DNA from: Streptomyces verrucosisporus
GTDB lineage: Bacteria > Actinomycetota > Actinomycetes > Streptomycetales > Streptomycetaceae
Assembly: GCF_017114865.1 (NCBI RefSeq)
Contig: NZ_JADEYH010000009.1
Span: 1 to 64,000 of the forward strand
DNA: 64,000 nucleotides
Direction: 5' to 3'
A program made the position numbers and the translations under genes. Below are positions 26,638-35,136 of this stretch, in pieces. The stretch's first letter is position 1. Each line of letters opens with the position of its first letter. The notes under the pieces are model-generated. The model saw only the letters and a list, made by a program, of their open reading frames with translations, did not search any database and had not been told where the DNA came from.

Positions 26638-28473
26638 TCAGCCCAGGCGCTCTACCAGGGCGTGGTACTCGTCCCACATCTCCTTCGGGGTGTGGCCGCC
26701 GAAGGTGTTCAGGTGCTCGGGGATGAGGGCGGCCTCCTCGCGCCAGGCCTTCTCGTCCACCTTCAGCAGGAACTCCAGGTCCGCCTCGGGCAGCGCCAGG
26801 CCGTCGGTGTCCAGGGCGCTCTTGGCCGGGACGACGCCGATGGGCGTCTCGACACCCTCCGCCTCGCCGTTCAGGCGGCCGACGATCCACTTGAGCACCC
26901 GGCTGTTCTCGCCGAAGCCCGGCCACACGAACCGGCCGCCGTCGTCCTTGCGGAACCAGTTGACGTAGTAGATCCTCGGCAGCTTCGCCGGGTCCGCCTT
27001 GGCGCCGACCTCCAGCCAGTGGCCCATGTAGTCGCCCATGTTGTAGCCGCAGAACGGCAGCATGGCGAACGGGTCGCGGCGCAGCTCGCCGACCTTTCCC
27101 TCGGCCGCGGCGGTCTTCTCCGAGGCCACGTTGGCGCCGAGGAAGACACCGTGCTGCCAGTCGAAGGACTCCGTCACCAGCGGCACCGCGCTGGCGCGGC
27201 GTCCGCCGAAGAGGATCGCCGAGATCGGCACGCCCCTGGGGTCCTCCCACTCCGGCGCGATGATCGGGCACTGCGAGGCGGGCACGGTGAAGCGGGCGTT
27301 GGGGTGCGCGGCCGGGGTGCCGGAGCCGGGCGTCCAGTCGTCGCCCCGCCAGTCGGTCAGACGGGCCGGGGGCTCCTCCGTCATGCCCTCCCACCACACG
27401 TCGCCGTCGTCGGTGAGCGCGACGTTGGTGAAGATCGCGTTGCCCCACAGGGTCTTCATCGCGTTGGCGTTGGTGTGCTCGCCGGTGCCGGGCGCCACGC
27501 CGAAGAAGCCGGCCTCGGGGTTGATGGCGTAGAGGCGGCCGTCCTCGCCGAAGCGCATCCAGGCGATGTCGTCGCCGATCGTCTCGACCGTCCAGCCCGG
27601 GATCGTCGGCTCCAGCATCGCCAGGTTGGTCTTGCCGCAGGCGCTGGGGAAGGCGGCGGCGACGTACTTCGACTCACCGCGGGGAGGCGTCAGCTTGAGG
27701 ATCAGCATGTGCTCGGCGAGCCAGCCCTCGTCGCGCGCCATCACCGAGGCGATGCGCAGTGCGTAGCACTTCTTGCCCAGCAGCGCGTTGCCGCCGTAGC
27801 CCGAGCCGTAGGACCAGATCTCGCGGGTCTCGGGGAAGTGGGAGATGTACTTGGTGGAGTTGCACGGCCAGGGGACGTCCTCCCGGCCCGGCTCCAGCGG
27901 GGCGCCGACGGTGTGGACGGCCCTGACGAACGTCCCGTCCTCGCCCAGCTCCTCCAGGACGGCGCTGCCCATGCGGGTCATCGTCCGCATGGAGACGGCC
28001 ACGTACGCGGAGTCGGTGATCTCCACGCCCAGCGCGGAGAGGGGGGAACCCAGCGGGCCCATGCAGAAGGGGACGACGTACATCGTCCGGCCGCGCATCG
28101 AGCCGCGGAAGACGCCGCCCTCGCCGCCGGCCCCGGTGAAGACCTCGCGCATCTTCGCGGGGTCCATCCAGTGGTTGGTGGGGCCCGCGTCCTCCTCCTT
28201 CTCGGAGCAGATGAAGGTGCGGTCCTCCACGCGTGCCACGTCGGAGGGGTCGGAGGCGGCGTAGTAGGAGTTGGGGCGCTTGACCGGGTCGAGCTTGGTG
28301 AAGGTGCCCTTCTCGGCCAGCTCCTCGCAGAGCCTGTCGTACTCCGCCTCCGAGCCGTCGCACCAGACGACGCGGTCGGGCTGGGTGAGGGCCGCGATCT
28401 CGTCGACCCAGGCGATCAGTTCCTGGTGACGGGTGGGGGTGTTGGTGCCGGGAGCCGCAGTACTGCGCGCCAC
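26638..28473 (-). CDS. pckG: phosphoenolpyruvate carboxykinase (GTP)
   Basis: A 611-residue GTP-type PEPCK. The P-loop-like [20 protein letters not shown], the GTP/metal section [20 protein letters not shown] and [12 protein letters not shown] are intact, as is the N-terminal [20 protein letters not shown]. It converts oxaloacetate + GTP to PEP + CO2 + GDP, the entry to gluconeogenesis. GTG 28473 is chosen because GGAG lies 6 nt upstream and the length then fits the family; an in-frame ATG at 28533 would add 20 Ser/Thr-rich residues. Confidence 0.95.
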   Translation of the reverse strand: MARSTAAPGTNTPTRHQELIAWVDEIAALTQPDRVVWCDGSEAEYDRLCEELAEKGTFTKLDPVKRPNSYYAASDPSDVARVEDRTFICSEKEEDAGPTNHWMDPAKMREVFTGAGGEGGVFRGSMRGRTMYVVPFCMGPLGSPLSALGVEITDSAYVAVSMRTMTRMGSAVLEELGEDGTFVRAVHTVGAPLEPGREDVPWPCNSTKYISHFPETREIWSYGSGYGGNALLGKKCYALRIASVMARDEGWLAEHMLILKLTPPRGESKYVAAAFPSACGKTNLAMLEPTIPGWTVETIGDDIAWMRFGEDGRLYAINPEAGFFGVAPGTGEHTNANAMKTLWGNAIFTNVALTDDGDVWWEGMTEEPPARLTDWRGDDWTPGSGTPAAHPNARFTVPASQCPIIAPEWEDPRGVPISAILFGGRRASAVPLVTESFDWQHGVFLGANVASEKTAAAEGKVGELRRDPFAMLPFCGYNMGDYMGHWLEVGAKADPAKLPRIYYVNWFRKDDGGRFVWPGFGENSRVLKWIVGRLNGEAEGVETPIGVVPAKSALDTDGLALPEADLEFLLKVDEKAWREEAALIPEHLNTFGGHTPKEMWDEYHALVERLG

Positions 28474-28681
28474 AATCGCTCCAGATGTCGAGGGTTTTGT
28501 GCCGGATACCGCACGTGTATCCGTTTTGTTCATCCGTACTTCAGACTCGGCCCCGTGGGGGCTGCGACCCGGATGCTGCGGCGTTGCTCATCCGGTGCCG
28601 ACCACGCTCATTTGATACTCCGCCTTTGGAGCGATTCTGTCCAGACGGCCGTATGGTGAGCATGGCCACGCGGCGGTGAAA

Positions 28682-28703
28682 CCTACGGTCACGTAGGTAC
28701 GAT
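28682..28703 (+). promoter_or_regulatory. promoter and palindrome of the TrhA-like gene
   Basis: CCTACG, GTCA, CGTAGG (28682-28697) is a perfect 6-bp dyad directly abutting TACGAT (28698-28703), a -10 hexamer 7 nt before ATG 28711. A protein bound to the dyad would occlude RNA polymerase, so autoregulation or repression is plausible. Confidence 0.5.
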
Positions 28704-28710
28704 GAGACGT

Positions 28711-29454
28711 ATGACCGCCGCAGTGCCCGAATCCCCAAGGACTCTGCCCGCCGAGGACCGCGACGGCCGTGGGGACCGCGAGGACCACGGGGCCGAGAGG
28801 TCCGCTCACCTCGTCCACCCCGTCAAGCCCCGCCTGCGGGGCTGGCTGCACGCCGGGATGTTCCCGGCCGTGCTGATCTCGGGGGTCCTCCTGACCGCCC
28901 TGGCGCAGACCCCGCGCGGCCGCCTGGCCTGCGCGGTCTACACACTGACCGCCTGTCTGCTGTTCGGCGTCAGCGCCCTGTACCACCGCGGGAACTGGGG
29001 CCCGCGCGCCAACGCGGTGCTCCGCCGCCTCGACCACGCGAACATCTTCCTGATCATCGCGGGCACCTACACGCCCCTGACGATCCTGCTCGTCCCCGGA
29101 GGCCGCGGGCAGTTGCTGCTGTGGGGCATCTGGGCCGCCGCCGTCGCGGGCATCGCCTTCCGCGTCTTCTGGGTCGGCGCGCCGCGCTGGCTCTACACCC
29201 CCTGCTACATCGCGATGGGCTGGGCCGCGGTGTTCTTCCTGCCCGACTTCCTGCGCGCGGGCGGCGTCGCCGTCCTGGTGTGCGTGATCGTCGGCGGCCT
29301 CCTCTACAGCGTGGGCGGCCTCGTCTACGGCATCAAGCGGCCGAACCCCTCACCGCGCTGGTTCGGCTTCCACGAGGTCTTCCACTCCCTCACCCTGGCC
29401 GCCTTCGCCGTCCACTACGTGGGGATCTCCCTGGTGGCCTACAACGCCACCTGA
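28711..29454 (+). CDS. TrhA / hemolysin III family membrane protein
   Basis: A 247-residue PAQR-like protein with seven membrane helices. Family signatures are GVSALYHRG, LRRLDHANIFLIIAGTYTP and the C-terminal FHEVFHSLTLAAFAVHY, which supply the conserved Ser/His/Asp/His metal-site residues. Bacterial members influence membrane-lipid homeostasis; true hemolysin activity is doubtful. ATG 28711 is favoured by the leaderless promoter; ATG 28702 lies inside the -10 element and is unlikely. Confidence 0.87.
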   Translation: MTAAVPESPRTLPAEDRDGRGDREDHGAERSAHLVHPVKPRLRGWLHAGMFPAVLISGVLLTALAQTPRGRLACAVYTLTACLLFGVSALYHRGNWGPRANAVLRRLDHANIFLIIAGTYTPLTILLVPGGRGQLLLWGIWAAAVAGIAFRVFWVGAPRWLYTPCYIAMGWAAVFFLPDFLRAGGVAVLVCVIVGGLLYSVGGLVYGIKRPNPSPRWFGFHEVFHSLTLAAFAVHYVGISLVAYNAT

Positions 29455-29459
29455 CGCAC

Positions 29460-29485
29460 GGCCCCGTCCCCCGGCCCCGTCCCCC
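29460..29485. repeat. 13-bp tandem duplication
   Basis: GGCCCCGTCCCCC occurs twice head to tail between two convergent genes, followed by GGCCGGCCGGGG. Probably replication slippage in a short G+C-rich spacer. Confidence 0.7.
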
Positions 29486-29497
29486 GGCCGGCCGGGG

Positions 29498-31096
29498 TCA
29501 GCCGCCGCGCCGCACCGAGCGGCCGGCGAGCACATCGGTGCGGCGGCCGTCCTCGACGGCGAACCGGCCGCCGACCAGCACATGCGGGATGCCCAGCGGC
29601 GGGGTGCGCGGCGCCTCGAACGTCGCCCCCGCCGCCACCGTCTCCGGATCGAACAGCACCAGGTCGGCGTGGTAGCCCTCGCGCACCAGGCCCCGGTCCG
29701 GCAGCCGCAGCCGGGCGGCCGGCCGCCCGGTCAGACGCGTCACGCACTCCTCCAGCGACAGCACGCCCAGCTCGCGCACATAGCGGCCCAGGTAGTGCGG
29801 GAAGGTGCCCCACGCCCGCGGATGGGGCCGGCCGCCGACGAGGATCCCGTCGCTGCCGCCGGTGTGGGCGCGGTGCCGCATGATCGCCCGGACGTTCCCC
29901 TCGTGCCCGACGTGCTGGAGGACGGTGGTGCCCAGCCGGTCGCCGAGCAGCAGCCGCCGCGCCACCGCGAACGGCTCCTCGCCGCGCTCGGCCGCCGACC
30001 GTGCGACCGTGCGGCCCACGTATCCGGCCAGGGCGGGGTCGGTCACCCCGGAGACCTCCACGGTGTCCCAGTCGACCGGCACCCCGTGGCAGCCGTCCGA
30101 GCCCTCGGTCTCCATGGCGTACCGGATCCGGGCGCAGGCCGCCGGATCCCGCAGCCGGGCCAGGGCCGCCCCGGGGCCGCCCTCGGCCGCCCAGCTCGGC
30201 AGCAGCGCGGCCAGGGTGGTGCAGCCGGGCAGGTAGGGATAGCTGTCCAGCGTCAGGTCCACGCCCTCGTCCAGGGCCGCGTCCAGCAGGGCCAGCAGCT
30301 CGGGGGCGCGGCCGGCGTTGACGGGGAAGTTCACGGTGGCGTGCGCCAGGTGCAGGGCGCACCCCGAGGCGCGGGCGACCTCGATCATCTGCGCGTACGC
30401 CTCCAGCGCGCCGGCGCCGTAGGAGCGGTGGTGGGGGCAGTGGTAGCCGCCGTAGGACGCCACCACCCGGCACAGCTCAGTCAGCTCGGAGTCGGGGGCG
30501 TACATCCCCGGGGTGTAGGTCAGGCCGGAGGACATCCCCACCGCGCCCTGCTCCAGGCCCTCGGCCACCAGGCGCCGCATCCTGTCCAGCTCCTCCCGCG
30601 TGGCGGGCCGGTCCTCCCAGCCGGCCACCATCGCCCGCACCGTGCCGTGGGGGACGAGATAGGCGGCGTTGACGGCGGTGCCGCGGTCGAGCCGGTCCAG
30701 GTACTCCCCGACGGTCCGCCAGTCGAAGTCGACGTCCGAGCCGTCCCCGTTCCAGCCAGTGATCGCCTGCCGCACCCGCGCCAGGGTGCGGTCGTCCACC
30801 GGCGCGTACGACAGGCCGTCCTGCCCGAGCACCTCCAGCGTCACGCCCTGGGCCACCTTGGCGACGTGGGCGGGATCGCGCAGCAGCGCCAGGTCGCTGT
30901 GGGCGTGCATGTCGATGAAGCCGGGCGCGAGGACGAGACCGTCCGCCTCCAGCACGCGCCGTGCGCCGGGGCGCGGTCCGGGATCCCCCTCGTGGTGGAC
31001 CACGGCGATCCGGCCGCCGTCGACGCCGACGTCGGCCCGGCGGGCGGGGGCTGGGGTGCCGTCGGCGACGCGTGCGCCGCGCAGGACGAGTTCCAC
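29498..31096 (-). CDS. N-acyl-D-amino-acid deacylase (D-aminoacylase)
   Basis: A 532-residue amidohydrolase. FIDMHAHSDLALL gives the first metal histidines; GMSSGLTYTPGMYA and YHCPHHRSYGAG follow; LGRYVRELGVLSLEECVTRL and the final DLVLFDPETVA strand complete the D-aminoacylase fold. It should release D-amino acids from N-acyl-D-amino acids. The gene lies 57 nt downstream of the DSD1-type gene on the same strand and diverges from the PfkB operon. Confidence 0.9.
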   Translation of the reverse strand: MELVLRGARVADGTPAPARRADVGVDGGRIAVVHHEGDPGPRPGARRVLEADGLVLAPGFIDMHAHSDLALLRDPAHVAKVAQGVTLEVLGQDGLSYAPVDDRTLARVRQAITGWNGDGSDVDFDWRTVGEYLDRLDRGTAVNAAYLVPHGTVRAMVAGWEDRPATREELDRMRRLVAEGLEQGAVGMSSGLTYTPGMYAPDSELTELCRVVASYGGYHCPHHRSYGAGALEAYAQMIEVARASGCALHLAHATVNFPVNAGRAPELLALLDAALDEGVDLTLDSYPYLPGCTTLAALLPSWAAEGGPGAALARLRDPAACARIRYAMETEGSDGCHGVPVDWDTVEVSGVTDPALAGYVGRTVARSAAERGEEPFAVARRLLLGDRLGTTVLQHVGHEGNVRAIMRHRAHTGGSDGILVGGRPHPRAWGTFPHYLGRYVRELGVLSLEECVTRLTGRPAARLRLPDRGLVREGYHADLVLFDPETVAAGATFEAPRTPPLGIPHVLVGGRFAVEDGRRTDVLAGRSVRRGG

Positions 31097-31153
31097 GGCG
31101 GACTCCGGTTCTCGGGTTCTCGGGTGGTAGGCGGGGCTGGGCGGGAGAGGGGG

Positions 31154-32527
31154 TCAGAAGAACGTGCGGACGAAGTCGGTGATGGTGCCGTCGGTCTCGG
31201 CGACCGGGATGAGCTGCCACCGGTCGAAGACCGTGCACGGATGCGACAGGCCCAGCGCCACCCAGTCGCCCACCTCAGGCTCCGCACCCGGCGCGAGGCG
31301 GAGGAACGCGTGCTGGTCGGCCAGTTTCACCACCTCCATCCCCTCCGCGGCCCGCTCGGCGCCGCCGGCGGTGCGGACGGCCACCGGCTGGGGCAGGCCC
31401 AGGTCGTAGGAGGCGTCGCGCTTGCCCGCGTTGAGGAACGCCAGATGCGGCTCGGGCCGGGAGACCACCTGCGCCCACAGCCGGAACGCCGGCAGCAGCG
31501 AGCCCTGCCCGGGGACGCGGTTGAACGGGGTCGCGCGGCGGTAGTGGCCGTCGTCGTGCGAGACGTACGCGCCCGAGCGCAGCAGCTTCAGCACCGGGCG
31601 CGACAGCCTGGGAACGCGCCCGAAGGCCTCGGCCACCACGTCGAACCAGGCGCTGCCGCCCGCACTCACCACGATCTCCTCGTCCGGTCCCAGGGCGGCG
31701 AAGTGGCCCGCCGCGTCCAGGGCGGCGGCCAGCGCGACCAGGTCCTCCAGCCAGGCCCGCACCCGCGCGGCGTCGGCATCCGGGACCTCGCCCTCGTAAC
31801 CGGCGACACCGACCAGCCGCAGCGAGGCCGCCCGGGCCACCGCCCGCGCCACCCGTGCCGCCTCGTCGGCGGTGCGCACACCGGTACGGCCGCCCGCCAC
31901 GCCCGACTCGACGACGACGTCGAGGGGGCGGGCGGCGGGGAAGGCGTCGCGGACCGGGGCCAGGGCGGCGTCCATCAGCTCCACGCCGCGCACCGAGTCC
32001 ACGTAGCAGACGATCACCGCCTCCGGGTCCGCCGCGAGCTCACCGGCGATCCAGCGCAGCGCGGCGGCGTCCACCACCTCGTTGGCCAGGAAGACCCGGC
32101 GCACCCCGAAGGCCCGGCAGACGCGCGCCTGGGAGGGCACCGCGACCGTGATGCCCCAGGCGCCGTGGTCGAGCTGGCGCCGGAACAGCTGCGGGGACAT
32201 CGAGGTCTTGCCGTGCGGGGCGAAGGCGAGGCCGTGCCGGTCGGCGAAGGCGCCCAGCTGCCGCAGGTTGTGCTCCAGCGCCCCGGCGGCCAGCGTCAGC
32301 ACCGGGGTGGTGAAGCCGCCGGTGAACAGCGGGCGCCGCTGGGCCGCCAGTTCGCCCACCGTCAGTCCGGCCGCGTCCGGGGGCAGCCCCTTGAAGCGGT
32401 GGTCGACGACCTCGTCGGCGAGACGGGCGACGGGGTCCGCGGGTCCGGGCCCGCCGGTGTGCCGGGGATGCCCGGGCCGCCGGGGGCGCTCGGTGTGATC
32501 GGCGTGATCGGGGTGCTCGGCGGCCAT
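31154..32527 (-). CDS. DSD1-type PLP enzyme (D-threonine aldolase / D-serine dehydratase-like)
   Basis: A 457-residue fold-type III PLP protein. The alanine-racemase-like N-terminal barrel has the likely Schiff-base lysine in LAFAPHGKTSMSPQLFRRQ, and VVVESGVAGGRTGVRTA follows. The C-terminal DSD1 domain (DQHAFLRLAPG; LSHPCTVFDRW) includes His and Cys residues that bind zinc in this family. Reactions range from D-serine dehydration to D-threonine retro-aldol cleavage; the sequence does not choose. ATG 32527 has GGAG 8 nt upstream. Confidence 0.85.
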   Translation of the reverse strand: MAAEHPDHADHTERPRRPGHPRHTGGPGPADPVARLADEVVDHRFKGLPPDAAGLTVGELAAQRRPLFTGGFTTPVLTLAAGALEHNLRQLGAFADRHGLAFAPHGKTSMSPQLFRRQLDHGAWGITVAVPSQARVCRAFGVRRVFLANEVVDAAALRWIAGELAADPEAVIVCYVDSVRGVELMDAALAPVRDAFPAARPLDVVVESGVAGGRTGVRTADEAARVARAVARAASLRLVGVAGYEGEVPDADAARVRAWLEDLVALAAALDAAGHFAALGPDEEIVVSAGGSAWFDVVAEAFGRVPRLSRPVLKLLRSGAYVSHDDGHYRRATPFNRVPGQGSLLPAFRLWAQVVSRPEPHLAFLNAGKRDASYDLGLPQPVAVRTAGGAERAAEGMEVVKLADQHAFLRLAPGAEPEVGDWVALGLSHPCTVFDRWQLIPVAETDGTITDFVRTFF

Positions 32528-32565
32528 GGTGAACTCCGGACTCCGGGACGTACCCCGGGAGAATG

Positions 32566-32596
32566 ATTGCGATATGTGCAACGTTTATTGCGCATA
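32566..32596. promoter_or_regulatory. operator-like repeats in divergent promoter
   Basis: TATGTGCAA, CGTTTA, TTGCGCATA (32573-32596) is an imperfect 9-bp dyad (8 of 9). ATTGCGATA (32566) and ATTGCGCATA (32587) also form a direct repeat spaced 21 bp, two helical turns. It lies between the D-amino-acid genes and the PfkB-IclR operon, and is distinctly A/T-rich. The IclR protein at 33726 is the natural candidate to bind it. Confidence 0.55.
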
Positions 32597-32676
32597 GTGC
32601 TCGTTGCTGTCTAGCATCCCCGCGAACGCCCGGTCAACGGACGGCCGGGAGGGAAGCGGGGGAGGAGAGGGCGACC

Positions 32677-33720
32677 GTGACAGTGCCTCCCGTGACCTCC
32701 CCACCCGCCGGGGCCCCCTTCGACGTGGTCTGCCTGGGGGAGAGCATGGCGGCCTTCCGGCCCGCCGGTCCCGGCAGGCTCGCCGACTCCCCGGTCTTCG
32801 TCCGAGGCGTCGGCGGCGCCGAGTCCAACACCGCCTGCCTGCTCGCCCGCGCCGGCCACCGGGTCCGCTGGATCGGGCACGTGGGCACGGACGGCTTCGG
32901 CGACCACGTACTGGCCGAGATCGCCGCCCACGGCGTGGACGTCTCCGCGGTGCGCCGTGACCCCGACCGCCCCACCGGCGTCTACTTCCGCACCGGCGGC
33001 GAGCGCTCCACCACCGGCGAGCGGCCCGCCGACCCGGCCCTGGCCGAGGTGCTCTACCACCGCGCCGGATCGGCCGCCTCCGCGATGTCCCCGGACACCG
33101 TCGACCGCGCCGCCGCCGAATCCGGCCGGATCCTCCACCTCAGCGGCATCACGGCGGCCCTGTCCGACGGCTGCCGGGAGCTGCTGTACGAACTGACCGA
33201 GCCCCGCCCCGGGCGGCCGCTGCTGTCCTTCGACGTCAACTACCGGGTGGGGCTGTGGAAGAGGCGGGATCCGGCCGTCCTGCTCGACCTCGCCCGCCGC
33301 TGCGACCTGGTCTTCACCGGCGCGGACGAGGCGCGGGCCGCCTGGGGCGCGGCCGGCCCCGCCGCCCTGCGCGAACTGCTGCCGGAGCCGTCCGTGCTCG
33401 TGGTCAAGGACGGCGGACGGGGCGCGACGGCCCACACGGCGACGGGCACCTACCAGGTGCCCGCCCTGTCCGTGGAGACGGCCGACCCCGTCGGCGCCGG
33501 GGACGCCTTCGCCGCCGGATTCCTCTCGGCCACCCTGCGCGGACTGCCCCCGCGGGCACGGCTGCGGCACGGCCATCTGGCCGCCGCCGCCGCGCTCACC
33601 TGCCCGGGCGACCTCGCCGAGCCGCCCGGCCGGGCCCTGGCCGACCGGCTGGCCGCGCTCGACGACGACGCCTGGGGCAGACTGCGGCTCACCCCCGGCT
33701 GGACCACACGGAAGGCATGA
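32677..33720 (+). CDS. PfkB-family sugar kinase (2-keto-3-deoxygluconate kinase-like)
   Basis: A 347-residue ribokinase-fold kinase. DVVCLGESMAAFRP, GVGGAESNTACLLARAGHRV, the second signature ETADPVGAGDAFAAGFLSA with catalytic Asp, and LSFDVNYRVGLWKRRD are present, the last resembling 2-keto-3-deoxygluconate kinases. GTG 32677 has GGAGGAGAGG upstream. It starts the operon whose other members are IclR, RidA and an Nramp-family transporter. Confidence 0.85.
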   Translation: MTVPPVTSPPAGAPFDVVCLGESMAAFRPAGPGRLADSPVFVRGVGGAESNTACLLARAGHRVRWIGHVGTDGFGDHVLAEIAAHGVDVSAVRRDPDRPTGVYFRTGGERSTTGERPADPALAEVLYHRAGSAASAMSPDTVDRAAAESGRILHLSGITAALSDGCRELLYELTEPRPGRPLLSFDVNYRVGLWKRRDPAVLLDLARRCDLVFTGADEARAAWGAAGPAALRELLPEPSVLVVKDGGRGATAHTATGTYQVPALSVETADPVGAGDAFAAGFLSATLRGLPPRARLRHGHLAAAAALTCPGDLAEPPGRALADRLAALDDDAWGRLRLTPGWTTRKA

Positions 33721-33725
33721 GACAG

Positions 33726-34478
33726 ATGAGCCAGACCGTCGACCGGGCGCTGAGCATCCTCCCCCTGCTCGCGCGCGGGCCCGCGGGCCTCGAACAGGTC
33801 GCCCGGCACCTGGACGTCCACAAGTCCACCGCCCTGCGGCTGCTGCGCACCCTGCACGAGCACGGCATGGTCCACCGCCAGGCCGACCAGCGCTACCGCC
33901 TGGGGGCGCGGCTGATCGCGCTGGCCCAGGAGGCCGTGGAGAACATCGACGTGCGCGCCGTCGCCCACCCGTACCTGGCCGAGCTGAACGATGCGTGCGG
34001 GCACACCGTCCACCTGGCGGTTCGGCAGGAGGACGAGGTCCTCTACATCGACAAGGTCGAGAGCCGCTACCCGGTGCGGATGTACTCGCGCATCGGCAGA
34101 CCGGTGGCGGTCACCGTCGCCGCGGTCGCCAAGGTCATCCTCGCCGATCTGCCCGAGGCCGAGCGGCGCGCGCTCGCCGAACGCCTGGACTACCCCCGCC
34201 ACACCCCCCGCTCCACACCCGGACCGGACGCCTTCCTGAAGGAGCTGGCCCGGGTGCGCGAGCAGGGCTGGGCCACCGACCTCGGCGGCCACGAGGAGAC
34301 GGTCAACTGCGTCGCCGCCCCCGTGCGCGGCGCGGACGGCCGGGTCGCCGCCGCGCTGTCGGTCTCCGCGCCCGCCGCCGTCGCGGGCTCGGACGAGCTC
34401 ATGCGCCTGCTTCCCCTGGTGCGGCGTACGGCCGACGCCGTCAGCGCCGAGTACTCGGGCAGGCCGCCCGCCCCCTGA
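33726..34478 (+). CDS. IclR-family transcriptional regulator
   Basis: A 250-residue IclR protein: N-terminal winged helix (LEQVARHLDVHKSTALRLLR; GMVHRQADQRYRLGARLIAL) and C-terminal GAF-like effector domain (VHLAVRQEDEVLYIDKVESR; GHEETVNCVAAPVRGADGRV). ATG 33726 has GGAAGG 10 nt upstream. An ATG at 33717 overlapping the PfkB stop as ATGA is the alternative; either way the gene is coupled to pfkB. It probably controls the divergent D-amino-acid genes. Confidence 0.92.
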   Translation: MSQTVDRALSILPLLARGPAGLEQVARHLDVHKSTALRLLRTLHEHGMVHRQADQRYRLGARLIALAQEAVENIDVRAVAHPYLAELNDACGHTVHLAVRQEDEVLYIDKVESRYPVRMYSRIGRPVAVTVAAVAKVILADLPEAERRALAERLDYPRHTPRSTPGPDAFLKELARVREQGWATDLGGHEETVNCVAAPVRGADGRVAAALSVSAPAAVAGSDELMRLLPLVRRTADAVSAEYSGRPPAP

Positions 34479-34522
34479 GCTCCGCGGAACCCCGCGAAGT
34501 CAGCCCCACCGGAAGGAAGACC

Positions 34523-35005
34523 GTGAGCGACACCCCCGCGAAGACCCCTGCCGACGCCCCTGCCGACGCCCTGTCCGCCGCCCCGGCCGGCACCTCTGCC
34601 AAGACCGCGTTCACCCCGCCGTCCCACACCGCCCCGCCCGCCCGCTTCTCGCACGGCGTGCGCAAGGGGAACATCCTCCAGGTGGCCGGACAGGTCGGCT
34701 TCCTGCCCGCCGTCCCCGGGCAGCCGCCCGCCCCCGCGGGGCCGTCCCTGCGCGAGCAGACCCTCCAGACCCTCGCCAACGTGGAGGCGGTCCTGAGAGA
34801 GGGCGGGGCGAGCTGGGAGGACGTGGTGATGGTCCGCGTCTACCTCACCGACACCGGCCACTTCGCCGAGTTCAACGAGATCTACGACGAGTACCTCGCC
34901 GGTACGGCGGGGCTGACCGGCCCGCCGTCGGCGCGGACGACCGTCTACGTCGGTCTGCCCGCCGGTCTGCTGGTCGAGATCGACGCCATGGCCGTCCTGG
35001 ACTGA
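34523..35005 (+). CDS. RidA/YjgF-family imine deaminase
   Basis: A 160-residue RidA homologue with a 35-residue Ala/Pro-rich N-terminal extension. Core motifs: VRKGNILQVAGQVGFLP, EAVLREGGASWEDVVMVRVY and PSARTTVYVGLPAGLLVEID with the catalytic arginine. RidA hydrolyses reactive 2-aminoacrylate-type enamines and imines produced by PLP dehydratases, which fits its place beside a DSD1-type enzyme. GTG 34523 has GGAAGGAAG upstream. Confidence 0.88.
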   Translation: MSDTPAKTPADAPADALSAAPAGTSAKTAFTPPSHTAPPARFSHGVRKGNILQVAGQVGFLPAVPGQPPAPAGPSLREQTLQTLANVEAVLREGGASWEDVVMVRVYLTDTGHFAEFNEIYDEYLAGTAGLTGPPSARTTVYVGLPAGLLVEIDAMAVLD

Positions 35006-35136
35006 CGCGCGGGCGCCTCCGGGGGCCCGCCCGTGCGCCCATGCGCCCGCGCGTACCGGTACGCCCTCTTGTGCCGTCCGGCGGCGCGCTGTTGTATGCG
35101 CCACGCCGGTTGCGGGGACGAGAACGGAGGGCGCAC

